From the NCBI GenBank assembly GCA_054601695.1, contig BAAHQB010000168.1, positions 248,001-312,000 on the forward strand: a stretch of 64,000 bases of DNA, in the 5' to 3' direction. Below the pieces are notes generated by a model that had not been told where the DNA came from, searched no databases, and saw only the letters and a program-made list of their open reading frames with translations. The stretch comes from Amorphochlora amoebiformis (Eukaryota > Cercozoa > Chlorarachniophyceae). Position numbers and translations under genes: made by a program. Positions 1 through 64,000 of this stretch are shown piece by piece (the first letter of the stretch is position 1; the number at the start of each line of letters is the position of its first letter).

Positions 1-68
1 TGTATGATGTATTTTATAGAAGGATTACAGCTATATACATATACTATTCATATATCGTACATATGTAC

Positions 69-125
<57 letters not shown>

Positions 126-230
126 TATATGTATAATATATATATATATATATATATGTATATGTATGTATAGGTATGCATACGTATATATATATATATA
201 TAAATATATGTATATTATATATAAAGGGAG

Positions 231-290
231 GGTTATGGCGAGGAAGAAGCAGCCATTACGTGGGCGGAGCTTACAAAACCTTCGGTTGTT
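231..290. other. Short unique non-TA segment, possible exon
   Basis: On plus, after ataaag it reads [19 protein letters not shown] to a gttgtt donor. On minus, after an accgaag it is also open and in phase with prominin exon 24. The strand cannot be decided. Confidence 0.25.
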
Positions 291-295
291 ATGTG

Positions 296-341
<46 letters not shown>

Positions 342-449
342 CATATATATATATATGTGTATGTATATATATATGTATTGTGTGTGTGTGTATACATATA
401 TATTATATACATATATACATGTATACATTTAATATATATATATATATAT

Positions 450-870
450 ATATTATACATGTAATATGTATATGTATATGTAGATATGTATTGATGTATG
501 TATGTGTGTGAATACGTGTACATGTATGTATGTATGCCTGTATGTATGCCTGTATATATATATATTATACATGTATAATATGTACATGTATATGTCGATA
601 TGTATTGATGTATGTATGTGTGTGAATACACATGTGTATGTATGTATACATGTATAATATGTACATGTATATGTCGATATGTATTGATGTATGTATGTGT
701 GTGAATACATGTGTGTATGTATGTATACATGTATAATATGTACATGTATATGTCGATATGTATTGATGTATGTATGTGTGTGAATACATGTATGTATGTA
801 TGTATACATAATATTTACATGTATATGTCGATATGTATTGATGAATGTATGTGGGTGAATACATGTTTGT
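450..870. repeat. Minisatellite, period about 75-80 bp, five copies
   Basis: The core gatatgtattgatgtatg recurs near 482, 597, 677, 756 and 830, each followed by tatgtgtgtgaatac. No coding role seen. Confidence 0.85.
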
Positions 871-1229
871 ATGTATGCCTGTATGTATGCCTGTATGTAT
901 TTGTATGTGAATACAATGGTAGGTATGAATATATCTATATGTATACATATATGTATATATATATATATATATACATACATATGTACATGTATGTGTATAC
1001 ATGACATATAAATACATAGATACACATGAATATTTTTATATTCAATTAATTTACGTAATATATGTATATATATATATGAATACATATATATATAGTTACA
1101 TATAAATGTTAAACAATATGTAAAATACGTATAATATATGTACATGTCTACACATTTATTTATCATGATGTGCATGTAAATATACATGCATACATATACA
1201 TATGCATATATATATATATATATACACAC

Positions 1230-1260
<31 letters not shown>

Positions 1261-1334
1261 CAATACGTAAAAATATCTTAAATTATTATTATTACTACTA
1301 TCATTATGATATACATAAATATATATATATATAT

Positions 1335-1424
<90 letters not shown>

Positions 1425-1539
1425 CATATATACATATATATATATATAACATATATTAATATATATATATATACAGACTATTAGAGCATTAAAGCGTGTT
1501 CTAAGCAGGCTCTCAAACAAGTATGTTCAAACTTAAAGA

Positions 1540-1669
1540 TTCTATTCACTCTCTCTCTCTCTGTATCTCTCTATGTATCTCTCTCTGTATCTCTCGCTCA
1601 ATTCATCAACTCTACTCACGGCATATTTATCGAAAGACTTTTCCTTTTTTCTCTCACTCTCTCTGATCT

Positions 1670-1701
<32 letters not shown>

Positions 1702-2111
1702 TTTCTCTCTCTCTCCTCTCTCTCTTTTCTCTCTCTCTTTTCTCTCTCTCTTTTCTCTCTCTCTTTTCTCTCTCTCTTCTCTCTCTCTTTTCTCCCTCTC
1801 TCTCTTTTCTCTCTCTCTCTCTCTTTTCTCTCTCTCTCTTCTTTCTCTCTCTCTCTTTTCCCTCTCTCTCTCTTTTCTTTCCCCCTCTCTCTTTTCTCTC
1901 TTTCTTTTCTCTCTCTCTTTCTTTTCTCTCTCTCTCTCTCTCTTTATTTTCTCTCTCTCTTTCTTTTCTCTCTCTCTTTCTTTTCTCTCTCTCTCTTTTT
2001 CCTCTCTCTCTCTCTCTTCTCTCTCTTCTCCCTCTTTTTTCTCTCTTTTCTCTCTCTCTTTTCTCTCCCTTTTCTCTCTCTTTTCTCTCCCTCTCTTTCT
2101 TTTTCCTCTTT

Positions 2112-2120
<9 letters not shown>
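1540..2120. repeat. CT-rich homopyrimidine tract, about 570 bp
   Basis: Nearly pure pyrimidine on plus ((CT)n with TTTTCTC units). Long Ser/Leu or Arg/Glu/Lys ORFs here are artefacts. It may form triplex DNA. Confidence 0.9.
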
Positions 2121-2170
<50 letters not shown>

Positions 2171-2400
2171 GTATGCATATCAATTATACATAGTATAATA
2201 TTTATACATACATATATATATATATACATGTACATATAATATATATATATATATACACACATATACATGTATATATGTATATATATACATATACATATAT
2301 ATATATATATATATACATATATATACATATACATACATATTTTTTTACATACATACATACATATATATATAGCCACATACATACACATACATATGTATAC

Positions 2401-2438
<38 letters not shown>

Positions 2439-2460
2439 GATACACATATATATGTATATA

Positions 2461-2502
2461 TATCCAAAGCAAAGGCAAATCGCGATCTCCTCGATCAAAG
2501 CT
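2461..2502 (-). CDS. Possible further prominin tail exon
   Basis: After a tttag acceptor, phase 2 (matching exon 24) reads [13 protein letters not shown] and then runs into TA repeat without a clear donor or stop. Chance is a real alternative. Confidence 0.25.
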
Positions 2503-3290
2503 CTAAATCAAGTAAATCCAGTGAATGGAAGTTATCCTTAAACACTCAAAAAACAAACAAATTTACTATTTAGAGTTTCTAGAGTAGACTTTGCCAGACT
2601 TAAATAACGTATGTATATGTGTACATGCGATTAATATATAAGTTCGTACTCATCATGGACTTCATCTAAGACTCCTATTAGTCTTACGATGTTTGACTTT
2701 GAAATTTTCGAAAAAATAAAAATCGTTAAATCTATTAAATATTTTAAGACAATGTTACCCATGTTGGAATGATATACTAGCTATATTATAGAGGCCTTAA
2801 GATTAACTAGATTACCAATCTTAGATGTCCAATTTGCACTATCCAAACACCAGAACTACAAGAAACCACTCAAAGTACTCCATGACTGGTATGAAGATTA
2901 CCGAGTCTCTAGGTTCTAGTATTAACTGACTAGACTGATGTACTTCTGTATATACTAAGATATATACTAGATACACTAGATATATACACCTTTATAGTAT
3001 AATCGTCTATTAACTACTAGACTAGACTAGAACTAGATTAATACTAGAAAGTAATTCAATGTAAGGTCTAGTCTCGTTGTCTCGTTAAGATAGATTTATT
3101 GGAACGGGAACCGTTGTCGAAAGACTTTGCTTGCCAACAGGCGTGTTAAGCACGAATCCAAATGATAATCTTGACAATTGAAACATTCTTGAGGTACTCG
3201 CCTATCCAGTCTGTAAAATCTTAAATTCTACTACGACTTTTGCATTTCTTTTTTTTTGTCCATCTAAATCGGTGCCGACCTAGATATACA
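2500..3290. other. Unique AT-rich stretch without TA tracts, no gene seen
   Basis: One of few TA-poor intervals. CTAG is strongly over-represented around 2890-3080. May hold the 3' end or UTR of the minus-strand gene; no coding signal recognised. Confidence 0.5.
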
Positions 3291-3616
3291 TACACGTTAA
3301 ATATATATATATATATATATATATACATACACACACACACATATATATATATTGTAAATATGTTGTGTATAGATATGTATGTTTATGTGTGTATATGTAA
3401 CTATATGCATTCTAAATATTTACGTGTACAAAAAGAATAAATAAAGTATACATTTATATACATGTAAGAGCTATATATATATGTATATGTGAATGTGTTT
3501 AAATATAACAAATATATGTAAATATACTTGTTATATATAAATGTGTATATGTATATTGACTATATATATATATATGTATATATATGTATATAAATATATA
3601 TGTATATATATATATG

Positions 3617-3665
<49 letters not shown>

Positions 3666-3694
3666 TATACAACATATATATATATATATATATG

Positions 3695-3742
<48 letters not shown>

Positions 3743-4066
3743 CATATATATATATGTGTATATATATATATATATAATATACATATGTGTGTATATGTAT
3801 ATATACATATGCTTTGTGCACATACCCACGTATTTATAAATATGCGTATTCACATATGCATATTTATATTCGCATACATACACACACATATATATATATA
3901 TATATACATACATATATATATATACACACATATATCCAAAATATATATATATACATACATACGTACTTACCAAGCTCTAAACCTTACAAACACATGCACA
4001 TGCATATCTTAACGTATAGATGCATCATCTCATCTTCCGCCCGAAAAAAAAATCAAAAGTACTCAC

Positions 4067-27361
<23,295 letters not shown>

Positions 27362-27769
27362 TATCTTGATAGGCTGTGTGATCGATGCTAACAAACTTGT
27401 CGAGACCAGGTTCCCTGTTTTCCCCTCGCCTGCAGGTGTAGATCCTATCGGAAGGGTCTATGTCCGTGACGGTTTCGGCCGTTTACAGTCCTTGTTCTTT
27501 TCTGGGAGTGATATTTAACAAACACCAGGCAAGAGTTTGAGAAATATGTTGAAAAAATAATGAAGTTAGATAAAATTAATGGTAGTCTAGACTCAGAATT
27601 GCATGCCGAAATATTAAAATGAATTTAAAGAGTTAAAATATTAATCATTATTATGTTAGATTATTTATATATAACAAGAAAATTTACTGAATAAATTTTC
27701 AATTATATTAGGTGAAAATCCTCAAACTTAGAAAAAAGGAAATTACTGAGATTTACATAAATAACAACC

Positions 27770-27885
27770 TGTTCTCTCGAGTCGATGTGGCTGCGGGCAT
27801 GTGGTTGATGATAGAAGAAGCTGATGGCAGCAGGCATATCAAGCTGATTGGGGAGGGTCCAGGTCGAAGCAGGATCGGACAGCTG
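27770..27885 (-). CDS. Possible upstream exon, minus strand
   Basis: Acceptor atatctcag, donor GAACAG|gttgtt, open for 38 codons in phase 0 ([20 protein letters not shown] onward). If joined to the cacag upstream of prominin exon 1 it would stay in frame, but it would bury the signal peptide. It may be 5' UTR, another gene, or chance. Confidence 0.25.
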
Positions 27886-27983
27886 AGATATGTACTGTTT
27901 GTTCAGTTGATATGCCCCTTGCTTTGTTCGATTCTGAGTGTAGATGTTTTTATATTATGTGTTGTAAAAGGTGTGCATGCACG

Positions 27984-28036
<53 letters not shown>

Positions 28037-28046
28037 TATATTATAT

Positions 28047-28088
<42 letters not shown>

Positions 28089-28104
28089 ACACACACATAT
28101 ATAC

Positions 28105-28195
<91 letters not shown>

Positions 28196-28198
28196 TAT

Positions 28199-28244
<46 letters not shown>

Positions 28245-28651
28245 TATCATGTATAGTATATATGTATATTTATACGTAAATGGTTCTTAAAATCTCTCAT
28301 ACATTTTACATTTACATAATGTTATACAATCGTAGTATATACACGTATACAACTGACATCCTTCAAACCCATTTGAACGGAAGAGACCGTGATACCGGAC
28401 ACAGTGTTACAACTTCCGCTGGAAGCTTGGTTTCTTGCTCGCCGCAGTTCAAGCTGTCCCCCATGCTTTGGCGCGCGACAATGATCCGATAAATTAAATA
28501 TTCAAGGATGAAACGCCCTGTGGAAACGCCAGTAGTTCCAAGTTGAAACGCGCGTAAATTTACTTTTTTAAAGAAAAAATCGGGAAAATGGAGTCTTTTC
28601 GGCTTCAAGAAGAGTAAAAGCAGAGGGGAAAAAATGGACAAATAGGCATTT

Positions 28652-28949
28652 TCATGAACCCGTGGTTCCCTCATAAACTCTCTTTAGAACGAACTTGAAG
28701 TTGCCATACTTGGATTCTTGTTGATGGACGAAGAAACTATACATGAAAGCACTCACACACGGAATCGGAGTTATAGAAAGTGTGCACACCTTGAGGTACA
28801 TCCGAGAATTTTCCCAAGCAAACGATAATCTCACTGGTGTTATCTTGGAGATCTAGAGTCATGAAGGTTGTTGCTAAACCTCTCCAAAGGAAATGAGCGG
28901 TATCTTCCTGGTTCCGATGGGCTGATCGACCATACCGTCTGGCCTCCAC
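28652..28949 (-). other. Overlapping minus-strand ORFs, unresolved
   Basis: Two overlapping open frames of 60-70 codons (one containing TLDLQDNTSEIIVCLGKFSD, the other SAFMYSFFVHQQESKYGNFK). The plus strand is also open here for 39 codons. No family recognised and no convincing splice pairing. Confidence 0.2.
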
Positions 28950-29028
28950 GGACGACGACTAGGATTCACCAGTGTTTGGATTGTATGACTTTTTGAGACT
29001 AGTACCATGGTATGATTATTAACCCCAA

Positions 29029-29671
29029 TTGTTTATTCATACGGTAATCTCATTTAATCCCGTTAACTCCGAACCCTTTAATCTTAGGTACACCATTTCC
29101 TTCCCTCCCGAGCCTCGGGCTTCTCCCAACGACATGCAGGGTAGAAGGTTTCGAAAGGACTTGGAAGAAACCAAAGAACTCACCGATGTCCAAATCAGGA
29201 CACGGGCAATCCAATGTCTTGATAGGTATATGCTTTTAAACCCTGACTACCACAACTTTGTCCTCCTTCGGTCGGCATGGCTTTCTGACCGTTTTGAGGT
29301 GGTTTGAGATGATTTACCACGCTCAGATGGAGTATATGGGCCTGAGAATCCCACCCTATCTTCCGTTTTCTTGTTTTTCCTCTATCCCCTTTCAAAAATT
29401 CATGATATATCTTGGCCCGCAACTCTTTACTGCCGAGGTCGATGACTGTCTGTTTGGACTGTGTGAATGTGATGAGATTCTTGTTTTTTATGTGTTCGCC
29501 AGGGTTACCGCCATGGTGGTAAGGAAAGTAGACAAGGCGGGAACATCCAAGTCAGAGCGACAGTACACCGCCAAAATATTTGACTCTTCGCTAGTGGTCG
29601 TTCCCCTATCTGTATATGAAGCATATACTTTTTTTAAGTGTTTGATAAACGATGATGATTCAAACTTGTGA
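29029..29671 (+). CDS. Hypothetical protein in the intergenic region, two frames joined by a 28-nt gap
   Basis: Two open frames with normal composition: the first contains MQGRRFRKDLEETKELTDVQ and runs to a TGA just after SDRFE, the second runs from ATGGAG to a TGA at 29671 (ending INDDDSNL). Removing gtggtt...gctcag (28 nt, about 29303-29330) fuses them in frame, so this is either a very short intron or an old 1-nt frameshift. I recognise no family. Codon-scale structure is better than in the opposite frames, but that is weak evidence. Confidence 0.35.
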
Positions 29672-29913
29672 GAATTGACCGGGAAGGCTTTATATATGTG
29701 GAAAGTGAGAGGAGACGTATGTAGATAAAGCCGCATTGTGTGGGATGTGGTTTGAAGCACCAAATATACGTATATGAAAATCTGTTATATTCAATAGACA
29801 AGAGAGATGCTACAGTGCTGGAACTCGAAGGCGATTCATCAGACATGTCTGAATAGCATTACTATGCGCCTGAACAGGTTGGTTGTTGTCAATGTGCATG
29901 CACATTAATATAG

Positions 29914-29972
<59 letters not shown>

Positions 29973-30139
29973 ATGCATACACACATATTATACCATGTAT
30001 ACCCATTCATTCACATATCAAGTTTACACAAATACGTTTTAACACTCAAAAAAAACCACATCCATAGATTTGCAATTGCGAATACGTATGTAAGATGCAT
30101 GCAAGACTAGCTCTATCATACAGTATGCTAATCCCCCAT

Positions 30140-30186
30140 ACTAGGGTTAGGGTTCGAGTTAAGCTTAGGGTTAGGGTTAGGCTTAA
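30140..30186 (+). repeat. Short telomere-type patch
   Basis: TTAGGG units with GTTCGAG/GCTTAGG variants, about 45 bp. Confidence 0.8.
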
Positions 30187-30518
30187 ATAGATGAAAATCT
30201 GCAAGTGTGTAATACTAATATTCAGCTGTATGTGGATGCATGTAGGATCAATTCTATTCATCGGATGCTAATAAGGGCAATTATATGAGTACGTATGTAT
30301 GATACATGTAAGATTAATTCTATCCTCCAGGATGCTAGTAAATCTCAAGGCTAGCAGAGAGTCAGAAAGGATTTTGGGGCAAAAGTTAAAGGTAAGATTG
30401 GATTTGGGTTAATACAGGAAAATATGCATACGTACTCTCAATGGTATCTCATACGGCTGCTTTAAACAGTATTATGGACATGTATATAAGCCTATTTTAT
30501 GTCTATATATATATATTC

Positions 30519-30564
<46 letters not shown>

Positions 30565-30598
<34 letters not shown>

Positions 30599-30695
30599 TA
30601 TAAACATATATACAAATATATAGAAATATATATAATATATATATGTAAGAGAGAGAGAGAGAGAGAGGGATATAAACATATATACAAATATATAG

Positions 30696-30715
<20 letters not shown>
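30565..30715 (+). repeat. (GA)n plus 38-bp unit, duplicated
   Basis: gtaagagagagaga followed by gggatataaacatatataca occurs at about 30565 and 30645. Confidence 0.85.
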
Positions 30716-30760
<45 letters not shown>

Positions 30761-30854
30761 CATATGTATATATATACATACACATATATATATATACACA
30801 TATATACATACACATATATACATATGCATGTATTTTAATTTATCATTCATTTAT

Positions 30855-30935
<81 letters not shown>

Positions 30936-31068
30936 TTATAGATATACATACATACATACACATATATATATATATATACATAATACATACATATACATAC
31001 ATATGTATATATACATATATATATATACAAATGTATACTACACATACATGTATATATGTATATATTAC

Positions 31069-31114
<46 letters not shown>

Positions 31115-31321
31115 CACATACACATATACATATAGATAAATATATATATACATACATATACATATACATATGTATACATATACATGGATATAAATACTCA
31201 CCATTGATATATTTTACATGTATATATATATTATACATATTTGTATATATGTGTATATATATATATACATATATATGTATTATACATATATATATATATA
31301 AATATATATAATATATATATA

Positions 31322-31359
<38 letters not shown>

Positions 31360-31449
31360 CAATTTGTTTTTCATGCTATATAACTACGTCCAGAATAGCT
31401 CGGGAGTAAAGAGAACATATATATATATATATATATATATGGAAATAAT

Positions 31450-31492
<43 letters not shown>

Positions 31493-31551
31493 GTATATCG
31501 ATGTATCGGCTACATGGAAACTGTACACATATACATGTGTGTGTCTATTAG

Positions 31552-63660
<32,109 letters not shown>

Positions 63661-63678
63661 GTGAATATAAATATATAC

Positions 63679-63755
<77 letters not shown>

Positions 63756-63823
63756 ACATGTGTATCAAATATCTCTAATATTTACTTATGTATATAATTT
63801 ATATATATATATATTATATATAC

Positions 63824-63855
<32 letters not shown>

Positions 63856-64000
63856 TTGTATACATACACATATATCAGGCTTATAGCACTCATGTAAAAT
63901 CGTGTTGGTATACATGTATGCTTCCATATACATACTAATGAGTATATACGTAGATATATATATATATATATGTATAGTTATACGTATTTGTCCACACATT

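Larger units (their letters stand above)
27400..30450. promoter_or_regulatory. Intergenic region between the divergent genes
   Basis: Relatively TA-poor, more balanced base composition, flanked by the start of the minus gene (27361) and the first recognised exon of the plus gene (31552). Expected to hold promoters for both, but I cannot name a core element. It also holds the unresolved ORFs listed separately, a TA run at 27990-28240 and a telomere-type patch at 30143-30185. Confidence 0.4.

Noticed and set aside
4-432. Long Ile/Tyr (IYIYIY) open frames here and throughout both strands
   Set aside because: They are translations of (TA)n and (TATG)n repeats, open in several frames on both strands, with no codon structure.
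1573-2193. 206-codon Ser/Leu-rich ORF, and the similar one at 19409-20275
   Set aside because: Translation of CT microsatellite; the opposite strand gives Arg/Glu/Lys ORFs of the same kind.
28280-28492. Plus-strand ORF with THLNGRDRDTGHSV
   Set aside because: No acceptor or donor in phase with a neighbour; the opposite strand is equally open here (MGDSLNCGEQETKLPAEVV).

Overview
Nuclear DNA of a eukaryote whose lineage cannot be fixed from sequence alone. Non-coding DNA is saturated with (TA)n microsatellites, some over 120 bp. It also carries long CT/GA tracts and many patches of TTAGGG/CCCTAA telomere-type repeat. Genes are cut into very small exons (7 to 62 codons) separated by TA-bloated GT-AG introns, so almost all long open frames (IYIYIY, SLSLSL) are microsatellite artefacts. 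I found the genes by joining short stretches of unique sequence flanked by ag and gt and requiring the reading phase to stay consistent across every junction.

Minus strand, about 27.4 kb down to 4.1 kb: a 24-exon gene for a prominin (CD133)-type pentaspan membrane glycoprotein, about 784 codons as far as traced. Exon order gives signal peptide, TM1, cysteine-rich loop, TM2, large N-glycosylated ectodomain, TM3, short loop, TM4, second ectodomain, TM5, cytoplasmic tail. All 23 junctions agree in phase except for one extra base in exon 9.

Plus strand, 31.6 kb to beyond 63.7 kb: a 50-exon gene (1,216 codons in the window, open at the right edge). It has an N-terminal PH domain, a long alpha-helical middle (weakly RasGAP/armadillo-like, not firmly identified), an acidic/proline-rich linker, a coiled coil and C-terminal ankyrin repeats. 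The two genes are head to head. The 27.4-30.4 kb interval between them is poor in TA and holds several unresolved ORFs.

The most striking property is systematic. At least 22 exons in both genes have degraded or fresh partial copies of their own edge ('echoes') in the adjacent intron, embedded in TA tracts. Copies of an exon 3' edge (often with its donor) always lie downstream, and copies of an exon 5' edge (with its acceptor) always lie upstream. Two exons have amplified their edge into arrays of 8 and 10 copies. Other unusual elements are a head-to-head telomeric repeat junction inside a prominin intron, telomere-type repeats abutting splice sites, a probable tRNA-derived SINE family (three copies), and a dispersed repeat that supplies the 3' splice site of one exon.

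Layout: 1-4.0 kb microsatellites, one minisatellite, CT tract and a little unique DNA; 4.1-27.4 kb prominin gene (-); 27.4-31.5 kb intergenic or unresolved; 31.6-64 kb PH/ankyrin gene (+).
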